From assembly GCF_004349235.1 (NCBI RefSeq), contig NZ_SMKY01000047.1, forward strand, positions 1-42,398: DNA of 42,398 bases, given 5' to 3'. Of this stretch, positions 1-9,897 are shown one piece after another. The translations under genes were made by a program, and so were the position numbers. The notes beneath the pieces are model-generated. The model was given only the letters and a program-made list of their open reading frames with translations. It did no database searches and had not been told where the DNA came from. The stretch is from Actinomadura darangshiensis (GTDB lineage: Bacteria > Actinomycetota > Actinomycetes > Streptosporangiales > Streptosporangiaceae). Each line of letters starts with the position of its first letter. Within the stretch, counting starts at the first letter, position 1.

Positions 1-1
1 C

Positions 2-127
2 ACCACCGCGATCGGCGCCTTCATCGACGGCTGGAACGACCGCTGCGAACCGTTCTCCTGGACCAAGGACGCCGACGAGATCATCGCCAAAATCAAAAGA
101 AAAGAAACTTTTCGAGCGAGACACTAG
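2..127 (+). CDS. IS630-family transposase, C-terminal fragment (cut by window start)
   Basis: The frame opening at base 2 reads 41 residues containing FIDGWNDRCEPFSWTKDADE and then KIKRKETFRARH before a TAG stop. The WN-RC-PF-WTK block followed by a basic KIKRK tail is typical of the extreme C terminus of IS630/Tc1-mariner DDE transposases. The catalytic residues lie outside the window. IS630 elements insert at TA dinucleotides, and the TA inside the terminal CTAG (124-127) could be the target TA, which would make the stop codon part of the insertion junction. The bases just upstream (about 100-124) would then be the right terminal inverted repeat; its partner is not in the window. Family assignment is fairly secure, the exact element boundary is inference. 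Confidence 0.75.
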   Translation, partial: TTAIGAFIDGWNDRCEPFSWTKDADEIIAKIKRKETFRARH

Positions 128-219
128 CCGTCCTGTATCCGGCTCTCAACGGGATTGAAGCGACTGTATGCGGCATCACCGGAGACCCTGCGGTCGTCCC
201 ACGACTGGACGCCGACCGT

Positions 220-3200
220 GTGGAGCGGATCTGTGCCGTAGCCCTTGCCGAACCGAACCGGCATGCTGCAGCACGAACGTTGGAACGGCTGTTGGCCGGC
301 ATCACGGACCAGCTCACACCTGGGTTAGTGAACCGGGGATTGTTCGCCACCCACGAACTGCGCCAAGGAGTACCGCAGCGAGCTGACTGGCCGCAGGCAT
401 GCCAGGCGGCCACGCCGCTTCTTGGAATGACCGGATTGGAGTTGATCCGGGCGCTCGGCCACTTCAGTGTGCCGCGCGGCTCGGACGCGCTCCTGCTCAC
501 GGACGAGGGGACATCCCGGGCGATAGCTGTTCTGCTGGACGAGAGCGAGTTGTTTGATCGGCCGGGTGCCCGCTTCGGCTCGCAGTCGCCCATCGCACAC
601 GCTAGATGGCTGGCTGAACGCGAGAACGTCCGGTGGGTGATCGTGTTGCGGGGTAGCCAGATCCGCATTCACCCGGCCGAGCCCGATATCGGGGTTGGCC
701 GGAAGAGCCCGAGCGAGACTTATGCCGAGTTAGATCTGGCGCTTCTACCGCCGGAGGACGCAGGGTACCTGCAGTTGTTCTTCTCACCGGCAGGGCTTCA
801 GCCCGGTGGCACCATCGACCAGATCCTGTCAACGTCGGCGAACTTCGCCGCCGACCTGGGGACTCGCCTGCGGGAACGGATTTACCGCGACGTCGTCCCG
901 GGCTTGGCGGTCGCGATCGCCGGCCGGATGGGCGCCATCTCTGAGGACGAATTGGAGGAGGCCTACCACCGCACCTTGCTCATCCTGTTCCGGTTGCTCT
1001 TCCTTGCCTACGCCGAGGACCGCGACCTGCTGCCCTACGGGCGTAACCCCCGCTATAGCCGCCACGCGGTCAAGACCCTGGCCCAGGAGTTCGCAGCCGA
1101 ACCCGACCCGCGGTTCGATCCAGCCGCAACATCGTTGTGGGACGACATCCTCACTGTGTGGCGTGCAGTCGATGAAGGCAACCGCGGATGGGACGTTCCC
1201 GCCTACAACGGCGGTCTGTTCTCCCATGATCCGCAGCGCAACCCGTCCGGTGCCGCACTGACCGGCCTCCGACTGACCGATGCTGAGTTCGGGCCCGCAC
1301 TGCGGGCGCTGCTGGTGGACAGCGGTGAGGACGGCACCCAAGGACCGGTGGACTTCCGATCGCTGTCCGTCCGGGAGTTCGGCACCATCTACGAGGGGCT
1401 TCTGGAGTCATCGCTGTCACTGGCCCCGACAGCGCTCACGATCGATGCCAAGGGCAAGTATCTGCCTGCTGGAGACGGTGACACCGTCGAGGTTTCGGCC
1501 GGACAGGTGTACCCACACAACAAGTCGGGCGTGCGCAAGTCGACCGGCTCCTACTTCACCAAACCTTTCGCCGTAGACCACCTGCTGGACCATGCGCTGG
1601 AGCCCGCCCTCGCCGGCCACCTGGACAGAGTCCGTGCCCTCTTGGACGCTGGCGACGAGGCCGGAGCAGCCGACGCCTTCTTTGACTTCCGGGTCGCGGA
1701 CCTGGCCATGGGGTCGGGGCACTTCCTGGTCGCCGCAATCGACCGGATCGCCATCCGACTCACCTCCTTCGTGGCCGAGCACCCCATCCCTGCAGTCCAC
1801 GACGAGCTGACCCGGCTGGGCGACGCCGCCCGCGAAGCTCTCGGCGATCAAGCGGGCGACGTGGAGATCGAGTGGTCCACGCTCCTGCGTCGCCAAGTCG
1901 CGCGCCGATGCATCTACGGCCTGGACCTGAACCTGATGGCGGTCGAACTGGCTCGGCTGGCGGTGTGGATCCACACCTTCGTACCTGGGCTGCCCATGTC
2001 ATCGTTGGACCACGGACTGGTTCGGGGCAACAGCCTGACGGGCATCGGCACCATCGACGAAGTGCTGGATGTCCTGGACCCGGATACTGGTGGCGCCACC
2101 ATCAGCATCTTCGACGAGCCCGTCCGTGATGCTCTGGAAACGGCACGAAGCCGGCTGATGCGTGTGGCCCGCACAGCGGAAGCCACCAAGCAAGAGGTGC
2201 ACGCGGCCGCCCGCGCCTACAACGAGGCGCTCTCGGAAGCCACGGACGCCACCGCCCTGTTCAACGCAGCCATCGCAGTGCGCCTCGGCCTCCTCACAAA
2301 TATCGCCACCCCTGACCAGGCGATCACGAAAGGCAACAGCACCGACATCCGCACCCGGATGGAAGAGATGCTGGTCGCCCACATGCCAGCGAGATTCCCC
2401 GAAGTCTTCCTGCGGGACCGGCCCGGATTTGATGTGCTCCTCGGCAACCCGCCGTGGGAAAAACTCCAGGTCGAAGAGCATTCGTTCTACGCGCCGCACT
2501 TCCCTGGCCTGCGGAGCCTGAGCCAGGCCCAAGCCAACCAGGAGATGGAACGCATCCGCCGCGAGCGGCCCGACCTCGCGCAGGAATACCGTCGGCAGAC
2601 GGACGCGATGCAACTCGTCAAGACAGCCCTGGCGAAAGGGCCGTACCCAGGTCTGACAGTCGGCAGGCCCGACCTGTACAAGGCGTTCGCGTGGCGCATG
2701 TTGCACCTGACCCGCAGCGGCGGCCGTATCGGGGTGGTGCTTCCCCGCAAGGCACTCGAAGCCAGCGGAATGGCCGATTGGCGTCAAGTCGTCCTCCGCG
2801 AGGGAACGGTCACCGACCTCACCACGCTCACCAACACGGGCCGGTGGGTGTTCGATGACGTCCATCCGCAGTACACCATCGGGTTGGTCGCCCTGCGCGT
2901 AGACCGGTCACCCGAACCGGGACGACAACTCCCGCTGCGCGGCCCCTTCCACAACCTTGCCAGCTTCCATGCCGGAACAGTGAACCCCGCCGACGAACTG
3001 CCGGTCGACGCCTTACTGGACTGGTCGGAACCGGCTGCGATCCCCCTGCTGCCCGACGCCGATGCCCTCCGAGTCTTCCTCACCATCCGGGAGCATCCCC
3101 GGCTCGACCAGCCGGGCCCGGGCTGGCACGTCCGGGGGCTTCGCGAACTTAACGCCACCGACGACAAGCACCACTTCCGGTTCGACTACGCCCCAGGACT

Positions 3201-3951
3201 ATGGCCGGTCTACAAGGGCGAATCCTTCGAACGATGGAATCCCGAAACGGGAACCGTGTACGCGTGGGCAGACCCCGCACACATCACCGACGTTCTTCAA
3301 GCCCGTCGCGCCAACCAGGTCCGAACGAGGAAGTCGGCCTTCTACCGGATGCCGACGACGTGGGCGGCCGACCCGAACACCCTGCCTTGCATGGCTCCCA
3401 GGATCGCCTGGCGGGATGTCGCACGGGCCACCGACAGCCGCACCATCGTGGCCGCGCTCGTGCCACCGCAGACCATCCTCACCCACCAGGCCTTCTACCT
3501 TTTCTGGCGAGACGGAGGAGCCAAGCAACAGGCCTACGTACTCGGCGTCATCTCCGCCATCCCCTTCGACTGGTTCGCCAGGCAAATGGTGGAGTCACAT
3601 GTGACCGTCGAGTTCATGCGGGCCGCACCGATCCCGCAATTCGACCCGAACGCCGCGCTGTGCCAGCGGGCCGTTCACATCGCCGGCCGACTCGCGGCGG
3701 TCGACCACAGATACGCCGACTGGGCCGCCGAAGCAGAGGTCCCCGTCACCTCAGTGACTGACCCGGTCGAACGTGACAGCCTCATCGCCGAACTCGACGC
3801 CGTGGTCGCCCACCTGTACGGCCTGAGCCAAGCCGACCTGGAACACATCTTCGCCACCTTCCACCGCGGCTGGGACGGCCATGACCGGCGGGCGGCGGCC
3901 TTGCACCAATACGGCCGTTGGGCGCCCCACTCGGTGGCGGAGACGGCATGA
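220..3951 (+). CDS. Eco57I/PglX-like N6-adenine DNA methylase (restriction-modification or DISARM-like), probably 5'-truncated
   Basis: A 1,243-aa protein from the first usable start, GTG 220. SAM-binding motif I is DLAMGSGHF at residues 494-502 and the catalytic motif IV is NPPW at N743. These mark a gamma-type N6-adenine methyltransferase of the large Eco57I/PglX class, in which a C-terminal region (about 800-1200) acts as target recognition domain. The 3' end overlaps the downstream PLD-helicase gene by 4 bp (ATGA), so the two are co-translated and probably act together in self/non-self DNA discrimination. The frame stays open upstream of 220 back to the IS630 junction at 127, with protein-like sequence but no ATG/GTG/TTG start. 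The native N terminus was therefore probably removed by the IS insertion and expression may now rely on an IS-borne promoter. Which methylase class it belongs to (BREX-like, DISARM class 1-like, type IIG) is not resolved. Confidence 0.85.
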   Translation: MERICAVALAEPNRHAAARTLERLLAGITDQLTPGLVNRGLFATHELRQGVPQRADWPQACQAATPLLGMTGLELIRALGHFSVPRGSDALLLTDEGTSRAIAVLLDESELFDRPGARFGSQSPIAHARWLAERENVRWVIVLRGSQIRIHPAEPDIGVGRKSPSETYAELDLALLPPEDAGYLQLFFSPAGLQPGGTIDQILSTSANFAADLGTRLRERIYRDVVPGLAVAIAGRMGAISEDELEEAYHRTLLILFRLLFLAYAEDRDLLPYGRNPRYSRHAVKTLAQEFAAEPDPRFDPAATSLWDDILTVWRAVDEGNRGWDVPAYNGGLFSHDPQRNPSGAALTGLRLTDAEFGPALRALLVDSGEDGTQGPVDFRSLSVREFGTIYEGLLESSLSLAPTALTIDAKGKYLPAGDGDTVEVSAGQVYPHNKSGVRKSTGSYFTKPFAVDHLLDHALEPALAGHLDRVRALLDAGDEAGAADAFFDFRVADLAMGSGHFLVAAIDRIAIRLTSFVAEHPIPAVHDELTRLGDAAREALGDQAGDVEIEWSTLLRRQVARRCIYGLDLNLMAVELARLAVWIHTFVPGLPMSSLDHGLVRGNSLTGIGTIDEVLDVLDPDTGGATISIFDEPVRDALETARSRLMRVARTAEATKQEVHAAARAYNEALSEATDATALFNAAIAVRLGLLTNIATPDQAITKGNSTDIRTRMEEMLVAHMPARFPEVFLRDRPGFDVLLGNPPWEKLQVEEHSFYAPHFPGLRSLSQAQANQEMERIRRERPDLAQEYRRQTDAMQLVKTALAKGPYPGLTVGRPDLYKAFAWRMLHLTRSGGRIGVVLPRKALEASGMADWRQVVLREGTVTDLTTLTNTGRWVFDDVHPQYTIGLVALRVDRSPEPGRQLPLRGPFHNLASFHAGTVNPADELPVDALLDWSEPAAIPLLPDADALRVFLTIREHPRLDQPGPGWHVRGLRELNATDDKHHFRFDYAPGLWPVYKGESFERWNPETGTVYAWADPAHITDVLQARRANQVRTRKSAFYRMPTTWAADPNTLPCMAPRIAWRDVARATDSRTIVAALVPPQTILTHQAFYLFWRDGGAKQQAYVLGVISAIPFDWFARQMVESHVTVEFMRAAPIPQFDPNAALCQRAVHIAGRLAAVDHRYADWAAEAEVPVTSVTDPVERDSLIAELDAVVAHLYGLSQADLEHIFATFHRGWDGHDRRAAALHQYGRWAPHSVAETA

Positions 3952-6900
3952 CGGCCACCCCTTGGCGGGACTTCAGGTCGACGTTCGCCACCAATCATCC
4001 CGAACAAGGGCAGACGGTCGCTGATGCGATCAATGTGTTGCTTGCCGGGATGCGGCAGAACCTGGTGGAGCCACCGGTGATCGCGATTGCGTCAGCCTAC
4101 TTCAACCCGGGAGGCTTCATGCTGCTCGCAGATGAGTTGGAGCAGGCGGGAGCGGTGCGGTTGCTGCTAGGCGCCGAACCAGAGGAATCACAGCAACGGG
4201 TACGGCCACTGGCCGAAGGGGTGGGGAGTCAGGCATCGCGCGTCCGGATACGGCGGGCGCTCGAGGGACATGCGCGAGCACTGGAACGCGACCGTGACCT
4301 TCTGGGTTTCACCCGCGCCGCCGATTCGTCGGCCCGCCGGCTGGTGCGATGGTTGCGATCCGGCAGGGTGCAAGTGCGCCACTATCAGGCCGGATTCCTG
4401 CACGGCAAGGCGTTCATTATGGAGACCGCAATGCCGGGGGTGATCTCAGGGTCAAGCAACTTCACCTTCGCCGGCCTGTCCCGTAACAGGGAACTCAACC
4501 TCGGCCAGTACCAGCCGGACACCGTCGCCGCCGTCCGTGAATGGTTCGAAGAGGCGTGGCAGGCCGCGCCCCCGTTCGACCTGGCTGCGCTGTATGAGGC
4601 GCGGTGGAACCCGCACCGGCCGTGGGGTGTGTTCCTGCGGATGCTGTACGAGCTGTACGGCGCGGAAGTGGAGGCCGAGTCAGCAGCATGCGGTGGCTCA
4701 CAGCTTGGGTTGACCGCGTTCCAAACCGATGGCGTCTGGCGGGCGCAGCGGATCATGGACCGCCTGAACGGGGTGATCGTCGCCGATGAGGTCGGGCTGG
4801 GCAAGACCTACATCGCCGGTGAAATCCTCCACGAGGCCGTGATCACCAATCGGCAGAAGGCTCTGGTTATCGCTCCAGCGACGCTGCGAGACTCGACATG
4901 GCGGCCGTTCTTGAGGGAGAAGAACCTGCCGGCCGATGTCGTGTCGTATGACGAGTTGCTGTCCGGGGTGGCGGACGCCGGACGGATGGGCTCGTCGCTG
5001 CAGCCGCTGGACGATTACGCGCTGATCGTCATCGACGAAGCCCACGCACTGCGCAATGCCTCCACACGGCGGGCCGAGGCACTGCGGGCCCTCGCTGAGG
5101 GAGCGGTGCCCAAGAGGTTGCTGTTGTTGACCGCCACACCGGTCAACAACAGCCTGTACGACCTTTACAACCTGATCTCCTACTTCGTGACCAACGACGC
5201 CGCGTTCGCCGACTCGGGGATCCCGTCGTTGAAGGGCTACTTCGACCGGGCCATGGCCCTGCACCCGGACGAACTGTCACCCGAGCACCTGTTCGATGTG
5301 ATCGACCGGGTCGCGGTGCGGCGTACCCGCCGATTCGTCCGCCACCACTACTCCGGCGACCGCGTCGTCATCAACGGTGTCACCCGTCAGATCAGCTTCC
5401 CGACGCCGCGCGTCCGTCGGGTCGACTACGACCTGGAGGAGGCGCTACCGGGACTGTTCGACCAACTCGCCACCGCGCTCGGCGCCCACTCCGACGACGA
5501 CCCGGAATCGGCGGTGAACCTGACCGCGCCCAGCGAGGTCCTCAGCCTGGCCCGATACGTGCCTTCCAGGTTCCGGCTCAACAGTGACACCGAGGAACAG
5601 TTCGAGCAGCAGAACGCCGGCCTGCTGCGCTCAGCACTGCTGAAACGCTTCGAGTCCTCGGCGTACGCCTTCCAGCGCACCCTGGAGAAGATGATCGCCA
5701 GCCACGAACAGTTCCTGTCCGCGCTGGAGCACGGCAAGGTGTTGACCGGCGACGCGCTGCGGGAATGGTCGGCCTCCGACAGCGACGAGATGGACACCTT
5801 CCTCGAAGCTCTGCAGGACGAAACACTTGCCGGTGTCCAAGACGCCGCCGACTACGACGTGACCGCGCTACACCAAGCCATCCAAGCCGACCGTGACCTG
5901 CTGAAATCCTTCCACCACCAGGTCCAGCAACACCACGCCAGCGCCGACACCAAGATCATCGCGCTGATTGAGGAACTCGCGGTCATCGCCCGGCAGGCCG
6001 CTGAGGAGTCCATCACCGAAGACGACGAGCGGGACAAACGCAAGGTCCTGGTGTTCTCCTACTACTCCGACACGGTCGAACACATCCACGGCCAACTCCA
6101 GACCGCAATCGAGACCGACCCCCGGTTGTCCGGCTACCGCTCCAGGCTCGCCACCGCCTCAGGTCCCGACCGGCACGGACGCGCCGAAGTCATCGCCGGA
6201 TTCGCCCCCCGCACCGCCGGCGGCGACGGCGAAGAGGACCGCTACGACCTCATCATCGCCACCGATGTCCTCGCCGAGGGCGTCAACCTCCAGCAGGCCC
6301 GCCACATCATCAACTACGACCTGCCCTGGAACCCGATGCGGCTGGTCCAACGGCACGGACGCATCGACCGGATCGGCTCCCACCACCGCGAGGTGTACCT
6401 GCGCTGCTTCTTCCCAGACCGGCACCTGGAGAGCCTGCTGGGTCTGGAGGACAAACTCCAGCGCAAACTAAAACAGGCCGCCGCGGCAACTGGAGTGGGC
6501 GAGGTCCTTCCCGGCTACACCGGCCGCGACGTCAGCATCACCGAGACCCGAACCGAGATCGACCGGCTCCGCCGCGAAGACGCCACCCTCCTCGAAGAAG
6601 GCGGCTCCTCCGCATTGTCCGGTGAGGAGTACCGACGCCAGCTCACCGCCAATCTGAACAACCCCCTGATCCGTCGAACGTTCCTCGGATTGGCCTGGGG
6701 CAGCGGCTCCGGTTTCGTCCGCACCGGAGCTCAGCCTGGGCTGGTCTTCTGCGCACGCATCGGCGACCACCCCAAACCCTGGTTCCGCTACGTCCCGCTC
6801 ACCCCCGACCTGACCATCGACCCCGACGATGACGGCTCACCCATCGTCATCGACGACACCTTGGCCTGCCTCACCGCAGCCGACCCAGGCGGCCCCGACA

Positions 6901-7328
6901 CCCCGGCCGAATTCCCTGACGCGGTCTACCAGGCCGCCATCAACGCCTGGGTGGTCGCCAAGGCCCACATCGTCGACGCCTGGACGCACAACACCGACCC
7001 CGCCAATCTCCAACGCCCGGTCCCCAAGGTCATGCGAGACGCCGCAGAACTCGTGCGCCACCACGGCGCGCACCTAGGCGACCGGCAAGACGAACTCGTC
7101 GAACGTCTCCAAGCCCCCTACAGTCCCCGCATCCTCCGCACAGTCCGCGCCACCGTGAACCAACCAGGCAGCCCCCAGGAGCGAGTCGACCAAGTCGCGG
7201 ACCTGGCCGACCGCCTCGGCCTGGTACGCCAGCACGCACCACTACCCCTCCCGCCCATCACCTCAGACGACGTCCACTTAGTCTGCTGGATCGCCATCAC
7301 GCCCCACCTCGGACCCCTAGACACATAA
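3948..7328 (+). CDS. PLD-nuclease domain fused to SNF2-type DEAH helicase
   Basis: The 1,126-aa product starts at ATG 3948, which overlaps the methylase stop; an earlier in-frame start at 3918 is less likely. Residues about 20-220 form a phospholipase-D-type domain with one HxK motif (HGKAFIME, H152/K154) followed by GSSNFT, as in PLD nucleases fused to helicases. Residues about 250-830 are an SF2/SNF2 ATPase: Walker A DEVGLGKT (K286), DEAH box at 363-366, LLTATPVNN (motif III), and motif VI QRHGRIDRIGS at 801-811. A long helical linker, about 500-680, separates the two RecA lobes. The last 250 residues have no recognised domain. Such proteins translocate on duplex DNA. Coupled to the adjacent methylase it is likely the restriction arm of a two-gene defence module. 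The architecture recalls DISARM DrmD plus DrmC, but DrmA and DrmB are absent here. Confidence 0.87.
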   Translation: MTATPWRDFRSTFATNHPEQGQTVADAINVLLAGMRQNLVEPPVIAIASAYFNPGGFMLLADELEQAGAVRLLLGAEPEESQQRVRPLAEGVGSQASRVRIRRALEGHARALERDRDLLGFTRAADSSARRLVRWLRSGRVQVRHYQAGFLHGKAFIMETAMPGVISGSSNFTFAGLSRNRELNLGQYQPDTVAAVREWFEEAWQAAPPFDLAALYEARWNPHRPWGVFLRMLYELYGAEVEAESAACGGSQLGLTAFQTDGVWRAQRIMDRLNGVIVADEVGLGKTYIAGEILHEAVITNRQKALVIAPATLRDSTWRPFLREKNLPADVVSYDELLSGVADAGRMGSSLQPLDDYALIVIDEAHALRNASTRRAEALRALAEGAVPKRLLLLTATPVNNSLYDLYNLISYFVTNDAAFADSGIPSLKGYFDRAMALHPDELSPEHLFDVIDRVAVRRTRRFVRHHYSGDRVVINGVTRQISFPTPRVRRVDYDLEEALPGLFDQLATALGAHSDDDPESAVNLTAPSEVLSLARYVPSRFRLNSDTEEQFEQQNAGLLRSALLKRFESSAYAFQRTLEKMIASHEQFLSALEHGKVLTGDALREWSASDSDEMDTFLEALQDETLAGVQDAADYDVTALHQAIQADRDLLKSFHHQVQQHHASADTKIIALIEELAVIARQAAEESITEDDERDKRKVLVFSYYSDTVEHIHGQLQTAIETDPRLSGYRSRLATASGPDRHGRAEVIAGFAPRTAGGDGEEDRYDLIIATDVLAEGVNLQQARHIINYDLPWNPMRLVQRHGRIDRIGSHHREVYLRCFFPDRHLESLLGLEDKLQRKLKQAAAATGVGEVLPGYTGRDVSITETRTEIDRLRREDATLLEEGGSSALSGEEYRRQLTANLNNPLIRRTFLGLAWGSGSGFVRTGAQPGLVFCARIGDHPKPWFRYVPLTPDLTIDPDDDGSPIVIDDTLACLTAADPGGPDTPAEFPDAVYQAAINAWVVAKAHIVDAWTHNTDPANLQRPVPKVMRDAAELVRHHGAHLGDRQDELVERLQAPYSPRILRTVRATVNQPGSPQERVDQVADLADRLGLVRQHAPLPLPPITSDDVHLVCWIAITPHLGPLDT

Positions 7329-7658
7329 TCCGGGATACCCCGCCACATCATTCAGTTCGTGTCGGGGTGATGGCGCAGGCCTGTGTGCAGGTAGCTCGCC
7401 ACCATCAGGAACCGGGATCCTAGGGATGGGCCTTGAGCGATGACCCCGAGGTCTGCCAGGAGGGCGTCCAGCTTCCGCCAGACCTACTTCGACGCCGTGG
7501 AGCGGGCCAAAGCCGAGTACGTCTGCCCTCGGACGGCGCGGTGACCGCGGTGACCGCCGCGCCTGGGAGGACCGTCACTCCGGCCAAGGCCCGGTACCGA
7601 CCAGGTGCGGATACGTGTTCTCCTAGGAGCTTCGCCCTCTCACTCTTCGGAGGACCGT
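7329..7658. other. Intergenic stretch with possible degraded coding sequence
   Basis: No intact gene is supported over these 330 bases. Short open stretches look protein-like, for example a frame around 7474-7553 ending soon after YFDAVERAKAEYVCPR, and another near 7568-7623 with WEDRHSG. Each is broken by stops within about 30 codons. This fits decayed coding sequence between the defence genes and the small gene at 7659, but no family could be assigned. No promoter was evident. Confidence 0.3.
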
Positions 7659-8060
7659 GTGGAGAAGATGCCTCTCGCCGTCGAGAAGCTGGTCCGGTTG
7701 ATGGTCATGCTCCCGCCCGATCAAAGCGAGCCGCTGTGGAAGAGCGTGGCCGCCGACTGCGGCGATCACCACGCGGAGATTGCCTCAATCCGCTGGCACG
7801 TCGGTGAGGCGGCCAGAATGTGGCCCCAGGGTGCTCCACGCACTCTCGCCGAGGCGGTGCTCACTGCGTTCGGCGACTCGAGCGAGACGACCCTGCGGCT
7901 GTTGTCGGAGGCGATCCTTGCTCGGCAGGGAGCTGGACCGAAGGTAGGAGCGGTCTGGGCCGCCCGGGCCTGCGAGGCCGCCATCGACGTCCTCGCCCAT
8001 GCCGACTCGTTGGAGGAAGTACTCCACCAGGCCAAAGGTAAATGGAGCCTGCGACCCTGA
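7659..8060 (+). CDS. Hypothetical small helical protein
   Basis: A 133-aa protein starting at GTG 7659, chosen because GGAGGA at 7649-7654 lies 5 bases upstream; an ATG at 7668 is an alternative. The sequence is rich in Ala, Glu and Leu, predicted mostly helical, with no signal peptide, membrane segment, Cys cluster or motif I recognise. It sits between the methylase/helicase pair and the integrase and reads in the same direction, separated by about 330 bp from the helicase, so it is probably a separate island gene. The function is unknown. Its clear Shine-Dalgarno sequence and uninterrupted frame support it as real. Confidence 0.6.
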   Translation: MEKMPLAVEKLVRLMVMLPPDQSEPLWKSVAADCGDHHAEIASIRWHVGEAARMWPQGAPRTLAEAVLTAFGDSSETTLRLLSEAILARQGAGPKVGAVWAARACEAAIDVLAHADSLEEVLHQAKGKWSLRP

Positions 8061-8101
8061 CCACGGCACTACAATCGCCTAGCTCAGACGAGATCGTTCC
8101 T

Positions 8102-8121
8102 CCCGAATGCGCACGTTCGGG
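8102..8121 (+). terminator. Stem-loop after the small hypothetical gene
   Basis: CCCGAA (8102-8107) pairs with TTCGGG (8116-8121) around an 8-base loop, 41 bases after the stop at 8060. There is no U-tract, as is common in high-GC actinomycetes, so termination activity is only plausible. Confidence 0.35.
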
Positions 8122-8318
8122 GGGAACACCCTCGGGATCCTGACACGGTGGGCATCAGCGCTCGGTTGAGGTGATGACAACATTTGAATAGGCCGCAGGA
8201 CCCCTCGTGCCCGGCAGGGCGCAACCATGTGGACCCGTTCTGGGTGTTATGGGTGGAAGCTTGAGATACCTTTCAGTGTTGGTTCAGCTCGCGACATGGT
8301 ATGTAGTCTCAGGTTTCG

Positions 8319-9842
8319 ATGAAGGGGTCGACGTACAAGAGGTGTAAATGCCGTGGCGCGGACGGAAAGGAACTTGCTGCCCGCTGTCCGCAGTTGCGTC
8401 ACGAGGACGGCACGTGGAATCCGCGGCACGGTACCTGGTACTTCTACCTGGAGCTCGACGCTGGCCCGGGTGGCAAGCGCCGTCGGATTCGCCGGGGCGG
8501 ATTCACCAGGCAAGAGGACGCTGAGAACGCTCTTGAGGATGCACGGTGCCGGGCATTGCGGGGCTTGGATCCGGGTGTGCGGTACACGCTCGGGCAATAT
8601 CTTGACGAGTGGCTGGCCGGCCACGGAGGTCTGCGCCGGAGTACTCGCAAATCCTATGGCGAGCACATCGAGTACTACCTCAAACCCCACCTGGGTCACA
8701 TCGAACTGGACCAGCTACGCGTTTCGCACGTGAATGAGATGTTCGCCGCGATCGACGCCGACAACGAGCGCATCTTGTGGGCGGCCGGGGAACGCCGGCG
8801 ATTGCTTGCGGCGGTCCGGCAGGCATGGCGATCCGGGGACAAGAACGAGCACAGAGCCGCTCGCGCCGAACTGGCCGGGCTTCCGCCGCATCGCCGGACG
8901 GTCGGAGCGGCGACGATGCAGCGCATCCGCGCTACCCTCCGGTCGGCCCTGGCAGACGCGGTACGGCAAGGCCTGACCGCAGTGAACGTAGCGAAGCTGA
9001 CCAAGCTCCAAACAGGCAAGCGCCCCAAAGCACTGGTGTGGACCAGCGAACGCGTCACCACATGGCAGACCGCCTACGAGCGGGAACTGGCGGCAGAGCG
9101 GGCCAGCGGCCATACGGTCAACGCGTTCAAGGTCTGGGTGTCGCTGCCGCGCCCTTCACGGGTGATGGTGTGGACGCCCGAACAGATCGGAATCTTCCTC
9201 GATCACGCCGCAGACCACCCTCTCTACCCGCTGTTCCACCTGATGGCATTCCGGGGCCTGCGACGCGGGGAGGCGTGCGGACTCGCATGGCCCGACCTCG
9301 ACCTGGCCGCGGCGTCGCTGACCGTCCGGGAGAACCGCGTGAAGATCACCTACCAGGAGATCGAGGACGGGAACCCCAAGACCGACGCCGGCGAAGACAC
9401 GATCCCGCTCGACTCGGGCACCGTCACTGTGCTCGAAGCCCACCACCGTCGGCAGGACGAGGCCAGGGCCGAGTGGGGCCAGGCGTGGCAGGAGTCGGGA
9501 AAGGTCTTCACCCGGGAGAACGGCTCGGCACTGCATCCCGACCACGTGACGGACGCGTTCGCCCGGCTGGCTTACGGTGCCGGGCTGCCGCCCATCCGTT
9601 TGCATGACCTCCGCCATGGCGCCGCGACGCTGATGCTCGCTGGTGGCGCGGACATGAAACTGGTCCAGGCGCTGCTGCGGCACTCCTCGCTCGCCATCAC
9701 TGCCGACACCTACACCAGCGTCCTCCCCGAGGTCGCCCGCGAAGCCGCAGAAGCCGCTGCGGCACTGGTGCCAAGGAAGATCCCGGTTGAGGAAGACCGT
9801 CCTTCCGTCCTCCCCACGTCCTCCCAAGACAAGGAGGAGTAG
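8319..9842 (+). CDS. int: Tyrosine-type site-specific recombinase/integrase (island 1)
   Basis: A 507-aa integrase starting at ATG 8319. The N terminus (residues 1-30) has a Cys-containing segment (RCKCRGADG...CPQL) and a basic RRRIRRGGF block typical of arm-binding domains in actinobacterial phage/ICE integrases. A SAM-like core-binding domain follows (about 80-210). The catalytic domain carries the full R-H-x-x-R-H-Y set: R315 in GLRRGEA, H429 and R432 in HDLRHG, H455 in RHSS, and nucleophile Y465 in ADTYTSVLP. It reads toward a partial tRNA-Lys copy 55 bp downstream, the usual arrangement of an integrase beside its attachment site. It is intact, unlike the two related split integrases further right, and is clearly diverged from them. 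It probably mobilised the methylase/helicase cargo to its left. Confidence 0.93.
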   Translation: MKGSTYKRCKCRGADGKELAARCPQLRHEDGTWNPRHGTWYFYLELDAGPGGKRRRIRRGGFTRQEDAENALEDARCRALRGLDPGVRYTLGQYLDEWLAGHGGLRRSTRKSYGEHIEYYLKPHLGHIELDQLRVSHVNEMFAAIDADNERILWAAGERRRLLAAVRQAWRSGDKNEHRAARAELAGLPPHRRTVGAATMQRIRATLRSALADAVRQGLTAVNVAKLTKLQTGKRPKALVWTSERVTTWQTAYERELAAERASGHTVNAFKVWVSLPRPSRVMVWTPEQIGIFLDHAADHPLYPLFHLMAFRGLRRGEACGLAWPDLDLAAASLTVRENRVKITYQEIEDGNPKTDAGEDTIPLDSGTVTVLEAHHRRQDEARAEWGQAWQESGKVFTRENGSALHPDHVTDAFARLAYGAGLPPIRLHDLRHGAATLMLAGGADMKLVQALLRHSSLAITADTYTSVLPEVAREAAEAAAALVPRKIPVEEDRPSVLPTSSQDKEE

Positions 9843-9897
9843 CCAGTCACTCCGTGCACACGACACGTTTCCGCAAGCCACATAGGCGATGCGTGAG

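Noticed and set aside
220..7328. Full DISARM or BREX locus
   Set aside because: No DrmA/DrmB, PglZ, BrxC or BrxL-like gene is present in the window; only the methylase and PLD-helicase pair is supported.
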